DNA of 64,000 bases from Flavimaribacter sediminis (GCF_019492055.1 NZ_JAICBX010000004.1:372001-436000); one strand, 5' to 3'. Positions 9,244 to 18,769 are shown, numbered from the stretch's first letter. Program-made: numbers and translations. The notes: generated from the sequence alone by a model not told the origin.

Positions 9244-9840
9244 TCAAACCTGCGGTTTCAGTTTCTCGAACTCGGGAAAGAAGCGGCTGAATTTGTCTGG
9301 CCAGTTTTTCAGTTTGGAGCGGCCGCGCTCCCATTCGCCCTCGAAGCGAAGACCGAGATAGGCGACCAGAGCAGCCAGGGCGAAATGGCCGCCATGCAGG
9401 TTCTTCGACGTTCTCGGCAGATTTGCGTTGAGGTGGTCCAGAGCACGGACCACTTTCGACCATTGCCTGTCGATCCAGGCCTGTTCGATTTTCTCGGGCG
9501 CATGGAACATCGGCTCGAAACGAATCGCCAGCAATGCATCCATGACACCGTCGCAAAGCGCTTCCAGTTTTTCGGCTTCGGAGCGCTTGGCGGGGTTGCG
9601 CGGGAACAGCTTGCGGCCGCTCTTGCGATCCAGATACTGCATGATGGCGCGGCTGTCATACACGGCGACGCCATCCTCTTCGAGGAGCGTCGGAATCTTG
9701 CCGAGGGGATTGACCTCAAGCAACTGGCTGGGATCGGAATAGACGTCCACCAGTTCTTCCGTGAACGCCAAATCGCAATAATTGGCCGCCATCCGCACCT
9801 TTGAGGAATAGGGTGAAGTAGGGGAATAGAGAATTTTCAT
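9244..9840 (-). CDS. glutathione S-transferase family protein
   Basis: A 198-residue GST with a thioredoxin-fold N-terminal domain starting MKILYSPTSPYSSKVRM, the cis-Pro segment GKIPTLLEEDG and the glutathione-contact motif VYDSRAIMQYLD, then a helical domain. The SPYSSKVR segment suggests a serine- or tyrosine-type catalytic residue near positions 9-11. It is unrelated in detail to the GST at 3405 and nearer to the YibF-like bacterial group. Substrate and role are unknown. It is flanked by the antiporter and a small secreted protein on the same strand. Confidence 0.9.
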   Translation of the reverse strand: MKILYSPTSPYSSKVRMAANYCDLAFTEELVDVYSDPSQLLEVNPLGKIPTLLEEDGVAVYDSRAIMQYLDRKSGRKLFPRNPAKRSEAEKLEALCDGVMDALLAIRFEPMFHAPEKIEQAWIDRQWSKVVRALDHLNANLPRTSKNLHGGHFALAALVAYLGLRFEGEWERGRSKLKNWPDKFSRFFPEFEKLKPQV

Positions 9841-9929
9841 GTGGCGTTTCCTGTTCTGGTTGGGATGGCGTCAACAACCACCCGTCGGCGACAGGACGAC
9901 GGTCGATCCCGGTCGCAGTTTTTTCTTGA

Positions 9930-10346
9930 TTATCTGACGGTAAAGCAGTCGGCGCCGTAAACATGCCATGGGTCGAAACCCGGAATGCACGAATCGACCC
10001 GGTAGCTGACGCCGGCGAAGCCCTGCCCGTATTCGATGACGTACCAGACGGTGCGATCTCGGCCGTCGCTCATCATCGCGCGCGCCTTGCAATATTGCCG
10101 CGGTATCAGCGTATCGCTTGTGTGATTGGTCGAGTAGACCGGATGGGCGTCATAAAGCTCCTCGATACGCAAGCCTGATTTGATGACATTGCGATCATAG
10201 GTGTGAAATTTGCGGGAAACTGACCATAGGACGAGCGAGCTTTCGCAAGCGATCTCCGCCCTGGCGGAAGAAACGGTCAGCGGCAGCAGGCCCGTGGAAA
10301 CGGACGCAAGGGTAACGGCGGCGAGCAGAAGGCGTTTCAGAGACAT
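9930..10346 (-). CDS. small secreted protein of unknown function
   Basis: A 138-residue product that I do not recognise. Residues 1-30 form a clear Sec signal peptide (MSLKRLLLAAVTLASVSTGL..., with a probable cut after SARA). The mature part is about 108 residues, contains four cysteines that could form two disulfides, and is rich in aromatic residues toward the C terminus (TVWYVIEYGQGFAGVSYRVD). A periplasmic or secreted location is inferred. The ATG at 10346 follows a GGGGGA element, and upstream in-frame codons are not signal-peptide-like. It lies downstream of rlmJ on the same strand. Confidence 0.7.
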   Translation of the reverse strand: MSLKRLLLAAVTLASVSTGLLPLTVSSARAEIACESSLVLWSVSRKFHTYDRNVIKSGLRIEELYDAHPVYSTNHTSDTLIPRQYCKARAMMSDGRDRTVWYVIEYGQGFAGVSYRVDSCIPGFDPWHVYGADCFTVR

Positions 10347-10396
10347 ACGACAGGTCCCCCGAATGTGGAAATGAGAATGCATCAGAAGATGGTCGA

Positions 10397-10412
10397 GACG
10401 GTGACGACCGTC
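10397..10412. repeat. short inverted repeat between rlmJ and the secreted-protein gene
   Basis: GACGGT (10397-10402) and ACCGTC (10407-10412) flank a 4-base loop 25 bases after the rlmJ stop. No T-run follows on either strand, so an intrinsic terminator is not demonstrated. Confidence 0.3.
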
Positions 10413-10437
10413 AAGACTGAAGCAAAACATGACGAGC

Positions 10438-11301
10438 TTAAAATTCCATTGCCGCTTCGGATGCAATCCAGAAGAGTTCATGTGACGCCGCCTCCGACTG
10501 CGCAAGACATCGCGTCAGCGCGGGAAGCATGACCGCGAGTTCCTCTTCAAGCACATAAGGCGGATTGACGACAATGAGGCCGCTGCCTGCGAGCCCCGCA
10601 TGGTCTTTGGGATTGCCGACCTGCATGCTCGCGCACAGTATTTTCGGAATGTCGAGCGTCTTCAGCTTCTTGTGGAAAGCATCGATTTCCGCGGTTTGCT
10701 TGACCGGATACCACAGACAGTAGACGCCGCCCGGCCAGCGGCGGTGCGCTCGCGCCAGGCCGTCGGCCATCCGATCGAACTCGCCCGGAATTTCAAATGG
10801 CGGATCGACGAGCACGAGCCCGCGCTTTTCCTTCGGCGGCACATGCGAGCCAAGCGCCAGCCAGCCGTCCAGTTGCGTCACACGAACCTGGAAATCCCCG
10901 TCGAACAGTCTTGTCAGTAGCTTCGCGTCCTGCGGATGCAGTTCAATTGCCGAGAGCCTGTCCTGCTGACGCAGTAGCAGTCGCGCAAGCTTCGGCGAAC
11001 CGGGATACCATGTCATTTCTCCGTCCGGATTGCACTTGCGGACAGCCGAAAGATAAGGAGACAGCAGATCCGCCATCCGCCTGTCGAAAGTGAAATCCAG
11101 AAGCCTGCCGATTCCTGACCGCCATTCATCGGTCTTTCCTGCCTGCTCGCTGCCGAGATCGTAGAGCCCCGGGCCGGCATGGGTGTCGATCATCCGGAAT
11201 GCGCGGTCCTTTCTTTGCAGGTAGAGAATGATGCGAACAAGGACGCTGTGCTTCAATACATCCGCAAAATTGCCCGCGTGATAGATATGCCGGTAGTTCA
11301 C
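10438..11301 (-). CDS. rlmJ: 23S rRNA (adenine(2030)-N(6))-methyltransferase RlmJ
   Basis: An S-adenosylmethionine-dependent methylase of 23S rRNA. The 287-residue protein begins NYRHIYHAGNFADVLKH, the hallmark N terminus of RlmJ (YhiR), and contains the DTHAGPG SAM-binding loop and the catalytic DPPF motif in LVLVDPPFEIPGEF. I set the start at a GTG (11301), because conservation begins there and GAGG lies about ten bases upstream; the ATG alternatives further upstream add unconserved sequence that would overlap the divergent gene at 11369. It is divergently arranged with the molybdopterin oxidoreductase. Confidence 0.9.
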   Translation of the reverse strand: MNYRHIYHAGNFADVLKHSVLVRIILYLQRKDRAFRMIDTHAGPGLYDLGSEQAGKTDEWRSGIGRLLDFTFDRRMADLLSPYLSAVRKCNPDGEMTWYPGSPKLARLLLRQQDRLSAIELHPQDAKLLTRLFDGDFQVRVTQLDGWLALGSHVPPKEKRGLVLVDPPFEIPGEFDRMADGLARAHRRWPGGVYCLWYPVKQTAEIDAFHKKLKTLDIPKILCASMQVGNPKDHAGLAGSGLIVVNPPYVLEEELAVMLPALTRCLAQSEAASHELFWIASEAAMEF

Positions 11302-11368
11302 GTCATTGCCTCGTTGGTCAGTGACCAGTAGTCTATAGGAGCGATCCGATCGGAAGAAAATAATATCC

Positions 11369-13480
11369 ATGAATGAACATGCACAGATGAGGACCGGATA
11401 TTCTGCCTGTCCGCACGACTGTCCCTCAACATGCGCCCTCGAGGTCGATATTGCGGACGGCAACACGGTGACCCGTCTGCGCGGCGATCGGGAGCAGACC
11501 TATACCGCCGGGGTCATCTGCGCCAAGGTTGCGCGCTACGCGGAACGGCTCTACCACCCCGACCGGTTGCTCAAACCGATGCGGCGAAAGGGCGAAAAGG
11601 GAACTGGCGAGTGGCAGGAGATGGAGTGGGACGACGCTCTGGACCTGGTCGCCGAACAATTCATTCGCGCCGCACAGACACACGGCTCCGAAACCGTATG
11701 GCCATATTATTTCGCCGGAACCATGGGGCTGGTGCAGCGCGATTCAATCCACCGCCTGAGGCACGCCGCCAAATATTCCGGGCAGTTCGACAGCATTTGC
11801 ACCAATGCTGCCTGGACGGGCATCGTGTTGGGCACAGGGCTTCTTGCCGGACCTGACCCGAGGGAGATGGCGAAATCGGATTGCGTGGTGATTTGGGGCA
11901 CGAATGCGGTCGCGACGCAGGTCAATGTAATGACCCACGCAACGCGCGCTCGCAAGAAGCGCGGCGCGAAAATCGTCGTCATCGACATCTACGACAATGC
12001 TACCGCACAGCAGGCGGACATGAAGCTGATCCTGCGTCCTGGCACGGACGGCGCTCTGGCTTGCGCCGTCATGCATGTCCTTTTCAGGGACGGCCTTGCC
12101 GATCGGGACTACCTGGAGCGGTACACGGATGATCCGGCCGGCCTTGAGGCGCATCTGAAAACCCGCGATCCTGTCTGGGCTTCGGCTATCACCGGGCTGG
12201 CCGCAGAGGAGATTGAAGCCTTCGCGCGACTGGTTGGCGAAACGCCGCGCACCTATTTGCGACTGGGTTACGGTTTCACGCGCCAGCGCAACGGCACCGT
12301 GAACATGCACGCCGCCATGTGCATTGCGTCCGTTACCGGCGCCTGGAAGCACGAAGGCGGTGGCGCCTTTCATAACAATGGCGGAATATACGGCTTGAAC
12401 ACCGCCGAAGTCACAGGACTTGGTATGCGGGATGACAGTGTGCGTTATCTCGACCAGTCCCAGATCGGCCGGGTGCTGACGGGAGACCCCGAGGCGCTGC
12501 GACATGGCCCGCCGGTGACGGCGTTGCTTATCCAGAACACCAACCCGGTGAATGTCGCGCCGGAACAGCGTCTGGTCCGACGCGGCTTTGCGCGCGAAGA
12601 TCTTTTCACGTTCGTCCACGAACAATTCATGACGGAAACCGCCGATATGGCTGATGTGGTGTTGCCGGCGACAATGTTTCTGGAACATGACGATATCTAC
12701 AAGTCGGGCGGAAACCAGCACATCGTCCTCGGTCCGAAACTGGTGGATCCGCCGGAAGGCCCGCGCCCGAATCTCGATGTCCTCAACGGTCTGGCGCGTC
12801 GTCTTGGCGTGGATGCGGATCCGGCTTTCCACAAGACGGCGAATGAACTGATCGACAACATGCTGCGCGCCAGCGACCGGAGCGATCTCGCAACCCTGGA
12901 ACGGGAGCACTGGCTCGATTGCCAGCCGGATTTCGAGATGTCGCATTACCTCAACGGCTTCAACTGGCCGGACGGCAAATTCCGTTTCCGTCCGGACTGG
13001 TCCGGTTCGCCGGCCCCCAACCGGCCGCCGAAGTCTCTCGGAGCGCTCGGACCCTATCGGGACCTGCCCGAATTTCCCGATCATTTCGAGACGATCGAGG
13101 AAACCAGCGATGCGTTTCCGTTTCGACTGGCGACGTCGCCGGCTCGCTCCTTCCTGAACTCGACCTTTTCTGAAACGCCGTCATCGCGGAAGCGGGAGGG
13201 GCGGCCCGAAGTTCTTGTCGAACCCCATGACGCCGAAGAGCTGGGAATTTCTGACGGCGACATCGTCACGCTTGGAAACGAGCGTGGAGAAGTCCGGCTT
13301 CATGCAAAGGTGACCGAGGGATTGAAGCAAGGGGTGCTGATTTCCGAAGGTCTGTGGCCGAACAAGAGCTTCCTGGACGGCGAGGGAATCAACGTGTTGA
13401 CCGGCGCCGACTGCATTGCGCCCTACGGCGGCGCGGCCTTCCACGATAACCACGTGTGGCTTCGCAAGACGGGCAACTGA
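11369..13480 (+). CDS. molybdopterin oxidoreductase family protein
   Basis: A 703-residue DMSO-reductase superfamily enzyme. The N terminus has the [4Fe-4S] motif with Cys14, Cys18, Cys22 and Cys51 (CPHDCPSTC, then VICAK). The bis-molybdopterin guanine dinucleotide domains follow, with WGTNAVATQ, LIQNTNPVN and the C-terminal molydopterin-dinucleotide-binding domain (PEVLVEPHDAEELGI). No twin-arginine signal is seen, so the enzyme is probably cytoplasmic. Family members include formate dehydrogenases, nitrate reductases and thiosulfate/arsenate enzymes; the substrate cannot be read from sequence. No electron-transfer partner is adjacent. The molybdopterin genes moaD-moaE lie 6 kb away. Confidence 0.93.
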   Translation: MNEHAQMRTGYSACPHDCPSTCALEVDIADGNTVTRLRGDREQTYTAGVICAKVARYAERLYHPDRLLKPMRRKGEKGTGEWQEMEWDDALDLVAEQFIRAAQTHGSETVWPYYFAGTMGLVQRDSIHRLRHAAKYSGQFDSICTNAAWTGIVLGTGLLAGPDPREMAKSDCVVIWGTNAVATQVNVMTHATRARKKRGAKIVVIDIYDNATAQQADMKLILRPGTDGALACAVMHVLFRDGLADRDYLERYTDDPAGLEAHLKTRDPVWASAITGLAAEEIEAFARLVGETPRTYLRLGYGFTRQRNGTVNMHAAMCIASVTGAWKHEGGGAFHNNGGIYGLNTAEVTGLGMRDDSVRYLDQSQIGRVLTGDPEALRHGPPVTALLIQNTNPVNVAPEQRLVRRGFAREDLFTFVHEQFMTETADMADVVLPATMFLEHDDIYKSGGNQHIVLGPKLVDPPEGPRPNLDVLNGLARRLGVDADPAFHKTANELIDNMLRASDRSDLATLEREHWLDCQPDFEMSHYLNGFNWPDGKFRFRPDWSGSPAPNRPPKSLGALGPYRDLPEFPDHFETIEETSDAFPFRLATSPARSFLNSTFSETPSSRKREGRPEVLVEPHDAEELGISDGDIVTLGNERGEVRLHAKVTEGLKQGVLISEGLWPNKSFLDGEGINVLTGADCIAPYGGAAFHDNHVWLRKTGN

Positions 13481-13481
13481 G

Positions 13482-14339
13482 CTATCTCTGGGAGCGGTCG
13501 AGCCAATCGCGCAGTCCGTCGCCGATGAGGCTCATTGACAGCGCCGTGATGAAAATCAACGCGCCGGGCACTGCAGGCAGCCACCAGTGCAACAAGATGT
13601 AGTTGCGGCTGTCATTGAGCATGAGGCCAAGCGACGTCAGCGGCGGCTGTATGCCCAGTCCCAGGAATGACAGGCCTGCCTCCAGAATGATTGTCTCTGG
13701 CAGGTTCAGAGTGAACTGGACGGCCATGGCGCCAGCGATATTGGGCCCGATATGAACGAAATAGACCCTCCAAAGAGGTAACCCCATGGAACGGGCCGCT
13801 GCGGCGTAGCCACGCGTCTTTGCGTCCAGAACAAGGCCGCGCGCCAGCCTTGCGTAACGCTCCCAGCCCTGAAAGCCGACAACGAGAACGAACAGAAAAA
13901 GATCGTTGCCGAAAAACGCGATCACAAGAAGGGCGAAGATCAGGAAAGGCAGCGCTGCCTGGACATCGACCAGCCCCATCACGATTTCCTCGACGAGGCC
14001 GCGTCTGTGAGCTGCGAGCGCGCCGAGCGAAGTACCGACAACTGCCCCTATCAACGCTCCGAAGAAGGCGACCGCCATGGATATTCGGATAGAATAGATC
14101 GCCCGGCTGAAGACATCCCGACCGAGATGGTCAGTACCCAGCCAGTGTCCTGGCGGACCGCCTGCAAAACTCGGCGGCTGCAGGCGCAGGAGCAGATCCT
14201 GTTCGGCATAGCCGTAGGGCGCAATCCATGGCGCGAAAACAGCGACAAAGACCATAAGTCCGAGCCAGACGCATGCGGCGACTAGCACCGGAGAACTTTG
14301 CCTAACCGCGGACGCGGATTGCCGGATTGAGAAATGCAT
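13482..14339 (-). CDS. peptide/opine-type ABC transporter permease (DppC-like)
   Basis: A 285-residue inner-membrane permease with about six helices. It has the DppC/OppC N-terminal helix followed by a periplasmic segment with HWLGTDHLGRDVFSR, a strong family marker, and an EAA-type loop near AAAARSMGLPLWRVYFVHIGPN that contacts the ATPase. It is the last gene of the importer unit. Its start overlaps the end of the DppB-like gene by 38 bases, suggesting coupled translation. It converges on the oxidoreductase gene with a single base between the stops. Confidence 0.93.
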   Translation of the reverse strand: MHFSIRQSASAVRQSSPVLVAACVWLGLMVFVAVFAPWIAPYGYAEQDLLLRLQPPSFAGGPPGHWLGTDHLGRDVFSRAIYSIRISMAVAFFGALIGAVVGTSLGALAAHRRGLVEEIVMGLVDVQAALPFLIFALLVIAFFGNDLFLFVLVVGFQGWERYARLARGLVLDAKTRGYAAAARSMGLPLWRVYFVHIGPNIAGAMAVQFTLNLPETIILEAGLSFLGLGIQPPLTSLGLMLNDSRNYILLHWWLPAVPGALIFITALSMSLIGDGLRDWLDRSQR

Positions 14340-15225
14340 ATGCGAGGTCGACCATAAGGTTTGCGAAAATCATTGTGGCGGAGAAAAGCAAGACGAGCGC
14401 CTGGACAATTGCGAGATCGCGGCCGGCGACCGATGTGACGAGCAGGCGGCCGATGCCCGGCCAGGCGAAGATCCATTCGACGATCACCGAACCGCCGATC
14501 AGCCCGCCAAGAAAAAGGCCGATTATCGTGACGAGCGGTATCGCAGCGTTCGGAAGTACTTCTCGGCGCATGATGGTGTGTCCGGCCCAGCCCTGGGATC
14601 TCGCTGCCAGAACATGCGGCTGGCCTAATACTTCCAGCACTGCAGCCCTGGTGAAACGGGCGATGACGGCGCCGTAGGCGGTCGCGAGCGTTATGACGGG
14701 CATGATCAGATGCTGCGGCGTGCCGTAACCGGAGGAGGGCAGCCAGCGCAATTCGACGGCGAACAGCCAGATCATAAGGATGCCCATAACGTAGCCGGGC
14801 AGCGCGTGCCCTGCGACTGCTGCGGCCATGACCAGCCGGTCAATCCAGCTTCCACGGTTCAGGGCGGCGGCAATGCCTGCAGGAAGGCCAATCGCCAGCA
14901 TCGCAACGAAGGTCCAGCCCATCAATTCAAGCGTGATCGGAATGCGTTCGGCAATAATGCCGACCACATCTCGTCCATCGACGAACGACCGTCCCATCGT
15001 GCCGTGGAATATGCCCTGCCAATAGCCGACATATTGCTGCCAGAGCGGCTGGTCGAGGTTCCACATGCGCCGATAAAGTTCGATGATTTCGGGCGGCGTT
15101 GTCTCTACCGGCAGCAATGACTGGACAGGGTCGCCGGTCACGCGCAGAACAACGAAAGTTGTGGTCACGACGGTCAATGCAGTCAGGATCGCGCGTATCG
15201 TGCGGATGAAGATGAAACGGATCAC
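14302..15225 (-). CDS. peptide/opine-type ABC transporter permease (DppB-like)
   Basis: A 307-residue permease of the DppB/OppB family: an N-terminal helix followed by the periplasmic segment VTGDPVQSLLP, then five more helices and the ATPase-contact loop near HVLAARSQGWAGHTIMRREVLPN. I placed the start at a GTG (15225) whose bases overlap the TGA of the upstream ATPase gene (GTGA), giving [13 protein letters not shown]; the longer in-frame extension would lie inside the ATPase gene. It pairs with the DppC-like permease to form the channel. Confidence 0.92.
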   Translation of the reverse strand: MIRFIFIRTIRAILTALTVVTTTFVVLRVTGDPVQSLLPVETTPPEIIELYRRMWNLDQPLWQQYVGYWQGIFHGTMGRSFVDGRDVVGIIAERIPITLELMGWTFVAMLAIGLPAGIAAALNRGSWIDRLVMAAAVAGHALPGYVMGILMIWLFAVELRWLPSSGYGTPQHLIMPVITLATAYGAVIARFTRAAVLEVLGQPHVLAARSQGWAGHTIMRREVLPNAAIPLVTIIGLFLGGLIGGSVIVEWIFAWPGIGRLLVTSVAGRDLAIVQALVLLFSATMIFANLMVDLAYAFLNPAIRVRG

Positions 15226-17075
15226 GCTGCGGCCTCCCAATGCCGGCCAGATGTTTCGACATCTACCGCATGGCATGCCGTGAAACGGCTGTCCGCTCCT
15301 GCCTGAAGCGCCGGCGTCTCGACCCTGCATCGGGCCGCGGCCCTGGGGCAGCGTGGGTGGAAGGGGCAACCGGATGGCATTTGGGCTGGGTCGGGCGGAT
15401 CGCCGCGCAGAATACTCCTGGATTTGCGACGCTTCGGATCAGTGCTGAGGACAGCGGAAAGCAAGGCCTGCGTATAGGGATGCTTCGGAGCGTGGTATAT
15501 GTCGTCTGCTGGCCCGATTTCCACAATCCGTCCGAGATACATGACCGCAATACGATCCGAGACGTAGCGGACAACCCGAATGTCGTGGCTGATGAATATA
15601 CCGGTAAGGTTGAAGCGATCGCGAATATCGGCGATCATTTCGATGACCTGCGCCTGCACGGAAAGGTCGAGGGCGGAAACGGGTTCGTCAAACACAACGA
15701 TCTGCGGTTCTACCGCGAGCGCTCGAGCGATGACGGCGCGTTGCCGCTGGCCTCCGGAAAGCTGATGGGCGTATCGCGACGCATGCTCTGCTTTCAGATT
15801 GACCGCCTGGAGCAATTCAAGCATCCGACTTTGTGTATCGTCTGTGATTCGATGCGTCTGCAAAACCTCAATGATCTGATGCCCGATCGACAAACGGGGA
15901 TTGAGCACGGACAAGGGGTCCTGCCAGACCATTTGTAGCTGACGGCGCGAGTTGCGGAAGGCTTCGCCGTCTTCAATAACGAGTGGCTTTCCACCAGCGC
16001 GAATGTCGCCAGAGCTCGGTTTGTCCAAGCCGACGAGCAGTCGGCCGAAGGTGGATTTGCCGCATCCCGATTCCCCGACGACCCCCAGCATTTCGCCCGG
16101 TTGTACGGTCAGGTCAATGCCATTGAGTGCGTGGACTCGGACGCGGCCGCGGGCTTCGAATAGACGGGAAAGGCCGCGCGCCTTAAGGCCGATTGCCTTC
16201 GTCGCGTTCGATGGGCGATTGCACGGCGGATTTTTGCGCGACGTTAAAGCTGATGCGCGACCCAGTTCCGGAGGTATGGATGCAAGCAGAGAAGCCGTAT
16301 AAGGGTGTTGCGGAAACGAAAACAGGCGGTCGGCCGGCGCTTTCTCAACCACGCGGCCAGCGCGCATGACGGCGACATGGTCGGCGGCTTCCGCGATGAC
16401 GCCGAAATCGTGACTGACGAGCACGAGGCCCATGCCGCGTTCGGCTCTCAGTTCTGCCAGAAGGTCGAGGATTTGCGCCTGGGTCGTTACGTCCAGCGCC
16501 GTGGTTGGCTCATCGGCGAGCAGGATTTCAGGGTCACCAGCCAGAGCGCCAGCGATCATCACGCGCTGGTTCTGCCCGCCGGAGAGTTCGTGCGGATAGG
16601 CGCGCAGACGCGCTCGCGCCGCCGGCATGCGCACGGAGTCGAGAAGGCGCACGGCTTCCGCTTCGGCGGCGGCCCCTGTCAGCCCACGGTGCAGCTTGAC
16701 AAGACCGGAAAGAAAGGGCCCGATCCGCCGCAAGGGGTTCATCGTTGCGCCCGGGTCCTGGAATATCATTGCGATGCGCCGGCCGCGTATGCCCTTGCGA
16801 CCGGGCGCAAGCGGCTTTCCGTGCAGCCGAACCACTCCCGCGCTTTGTTTTAGCGCGCCAGGCAACAGATCCATGATCGACAGACAGGTGAGGCTCTTTC
16901 CCGATCCGGATTCACCCACTATGCCGAGCGCGCCGCCGGCCGGCAATATGAGAGATACGTCCGAAACCTGCTGGGTCTGGGGCGCAGACCGGTGCGCAAC
17001 GGATAGCCCTTCGATTGAGAGTTGAGGTGTGTCAGCGGCCGTTAAGGCCGCTGACGATAGCGTTGGGATCTGCAT
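15222..17075 (-). CDS. dipeptide/opine-type ABC transporter ATPase, fused DppD-DppF
   Basis: A 617-residue protein carrying both ATPases of the importer in one chain. The first cassette has [11 protein letters not shown], signature LSGGQNQRV and Walker [13 protein letters not shown]; the second has [20 protein letters not shown] and [12 protein letters not shown]. Each is followed by an oligopeptide-transporter C-terminal segment; the last contains the cysteine motif [15 protein letters not shown] typical of OppD/F and DppD/F. The ATG at 17075 shares one base with the stop of the binding-protein gene. A TTG one codon upstream is an alternative. It energises import through the two permeases downstream. 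Confidence 0.94.
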   Translation of the reverse strand: MQIPTLSSAALTAADTPQLSIEGLSVAHRSAPQTQQVSDVSLILPAGGALGIVGESGSGKSLTCLSIMDLLPGALKQSAGVVRLHGKPLAPGRKGIRGRRIAMIFQDPGATMNPLRRIGPFLSGLVKLHRGLTGAAAEAEAVRLLDSVRMPAARARLRAYPHELSGGQNQRVMIAGALAGDPEILLADEPTTALDVTTQAQILDLLAELRAERGMGLVLVSHDFGVIAEAADHVAVMRAGRVVEKAPADRLFSFPQHPYTASLLASIPPELGRASALTSRKNPPCNRPSNATKAIGLKARGLSRLFEARGRVRVHALNGIDLTVQPGEMLGVVGESGCGKSTFGRLLVGLDKPSSGDIRAGGKPLVIEDGEAFRNSRRQLQMVWQDPLSVLNPRLSIGHQIIEVLQTHRITDDTQSRMLELLQAVNLKAEHASRYAHQLSGGQRQRAVIARALAVEPQIVVFDEPVSALDLSVQAQVIEMIADIRDRFNLTGIFISHDIRVVRYVSDRIAVMYLGRIVEIGPADDIYHAPKHPYTQALLSAVLSTDPKRRKSRSILRGDPPDPAQMPSGCPFHPRCPRAAARCRVETPALQAGADSRFTACHAVDVETSGRHWEAAA

Positions 17076-18649
17076 CAATCGAACGCAAGATTATGCGGCC
17101 GCAGCTCCATCCATTCGAACGTGACGGGGCTCCAGCCAATCGAGGACTGAATGCCGTAGAGTTCGTACGGCCGATAAAGCGGCGTGCCGGGCGCTTCATC
17201 GTCGAAAATATCCAGTGCGCGCTGGAACGCGGCGCTGCGTTCCGGACTGTTCGGCATCGAACGGATTTTACCGAGCAAGGCGTTGAATTCCTCCGGCGCC
17301 TTCCATCCGTAGTTTTTCTGAACGTTGGAGCCTTCGTGCCAGTCGGTCGTCAGCGGTGTGACTGGGTCGGTCAGCGGGAAACCGTTCGACCAGTTGCGGC
17401 TCATCAGACCGTCGCCGGTGACCTGTCCCCAGTTTTCCTTGATCTCGATTTCGACATTGAGACCGGCTTCCTGCCACCATTGCTGCATGGCCTGGGCGGC
17501 GGCGACGGAATTGACGTAATAGTCGTTGAGCGTGCGATAGGTGATCGGTTCGCCCGAGTATCCGGCTTCTGCGAGCAGCGCTTTAGCGCCCTCGATATCC
17601 TGCCGGTACGGCGCGCGACCCGGATCGTATGCCTCTCCCTGCATTGGAAGCTGAAAGCCGTTGGTCACGCCGGCGAGGCCAGCCCACAGAGCGGTATTGA
17701 GGGCGTCGCGATCGATACACTTGTGCATCGCGCGGCGGACTCGCTTGTCAGCCAGAACATTGTCGACCTGATTGTGAACCACGAGATGGGTGTTTTCGAT
17801 TTGTGCGCCGCGGCCCTCGACTTCCTCGTAGCGTTGCAAAAGCGGAATATTGTCCGGATTCAGCGCACAGGCGATGTGGTATTCGCCAGAAATCAGACCA
17901 GCAACGCGGGTCGCGGTTTCGGGGACAACGACAAAGGTCACCGTGCGGGCGGTCGGGCGGCCACGCCAGTAGTCGTCATTGGCTTCCAGCACGACGCGGT
18001 CGCCGCGCAGAAATTCCTTCAACTTGTAGGGGCCGGTGCCGATGGGCGCGGTGCCGAAACCATCGAGCCCCTTGTCTCTGAAATACCCTTCAGGCACTAC
18101 CCAGCCGATCCAGGATGCGAGCCGTTTTTCCATTGCGTAGTCTGGTCCGTTGGTAACGAACTCGACCGTCGAGTCGTCAATGACGCTGACTTCAGCGAGA
18201 TCGGGTCGGAAATAGGCGGCGCGCGGGGTGAGCGGTTCGGGGCCGAACATCCGGTCGTAGCCGAACGAGAAGGCCACGTCCTGAGCGGTCATCGGCTCGC
18301 CATTGTGGAAAACCACGTCGTCGCGCAGCGTAACGCGAACGGTATGGTCGTTAAGGCGCTCAACGTTGGTCGCAAGACCGGGTTCGATCACCGCGCCCGA
18401 ACCATCGGGATTGGCAAGAAAGTTGCGGTAGAGAAGCGTGTCATACATGGCGTTGACGACGCGCATGCCGACATTCGAAATGGCCGCGATCGGTTCGAGG
18501 TTGTCGACGAGACCCTGCACGGCGATAACCAGATCGGGGCGATCGGACTGGGCCAGGGCAGGGGTCGGGAAGCGCAATGTGGCGGCGCCGGCGAGAGCGG
18601 CCGCGCCGGTCATAAAGCCGCGGCGCGTAGGACGGATAAGGTGAGACAT
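17075..18649 (-). CDS. ABC transporter substrate-binding protein, family 5 (Tat-exported)
   Basis: A 524-residue periplasmic solute receptor of the SBP_bac_5 (DppA/OppA) fold. The N terminus MSHLIRPTRRGFMTGAAALA is a twin-arginine signal with probable cleavage after PALA. The mature part shows the family patterns YDTLLYRNF, DVVFHNGEPMTAQDVAFSF and the central GPYKLKEF. Family members bind peptides, opines, nickel or glycosides, so the ligand is not predictable. AGGAGCTCCG precedes the ATG. It is the first transporter gene, and the 120 bases upstream hold three stacked inverted repeats. The family-5 receptor matches the DppB/C-type permeases. Confidence 0.94.
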   Translation of the reverse strand: MSHLIRPTRRGFMTGAAALAGAATLRFPTPALAQSDRPDLVIAVQGLVDNLEPIAAISNVGMRVVNAMYDTLLYRNFLANPDGSGAVIEPGLATNVERLNDHTVRVTLRDDVVFHNGEPMTAQDVAFSFGYDRMFGPEPLTPRAAYFRPDLAEVSVIDDSTVEFVTNGPDYAMEKRLASWIGWVVPEGYFRDKGLDGFGTAPIGTGPYKLKEFLRGDRVVLEANDDYWRGRPTARTVTFVVVPETATRVAGLISGEYHIACALNPDNIPLLQRYEEVEGRGAQIENTHLVVHNQVDNVLADKRVRRAMHKCIDRDALNTALWAGLAGVTNGFQLPMQGEAYDPGRAPYRQDIEGAKALLAEAGYSGEPITYRTLNDYYVNSVAAAQAMQQWWQEAGLNVEIEIKENWGQVTGDGLMSRNWSNGFPLTDPVTPLTTDWHEGSNVQKNYGWKAPEEFNALLGKIRSMPNSPERSAAFQRALDIFDDEAPGTPLYRPYELYGIQSSIGWSPVTFEWMELRPHNLAFD

Positions 18650-18684
18650 CGGAGCTCCTAATGGGCGTGAAGAGGAGAGAATGG

Positions 18685-18735
18685 AGTTCGCTGATCAGAC
18701 GCGAACTGGAAACATCCGGATGTTTGTCTCGAGAC
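18685..18735. promoter_or_regulatory. three adjacent inverted repeats upstream of the binding-protein gene
   Basis: Reading the plus strand: AGTTCGC (18685-18691) pairs with GCGAACT (18701-18707) around a 9-base loop. AAACATCCGGATGTTT (18710-18725) is a perfect 16-bp palindrome. GTCTCGAGAC (18726-18735) is a perfect 10-bp palindrome abutting it. All lie 36-86 bases before the ATG of the substrate-binding protein, where a repressor would act. The core CATCCGGATG recurs with one change (CATTCGGATG) at the start codon of the nearby GntR gene, so GntR-type operators are the leading interpretation. Confidence 0.55.
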
Positions 18736-18769
18736 ATAACAGAGGCGTGACACCTGCATGAAGTTTCCT

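Noticed and set aside
11744-13084. 446-codon minus-strand frame opposite the molybdopterin oxidoreductase
   Set aside because: A shadow of a gene with intact iron-sulfur and molybdopterin motifs.
17015-18661. 548-codon open frame on the plus strand opposite the substrate-binding protein
   Set aside because: The minus-strand protein has a Tat signal and full family-5 features; the opposite frame shows no domain and no ribosome site.
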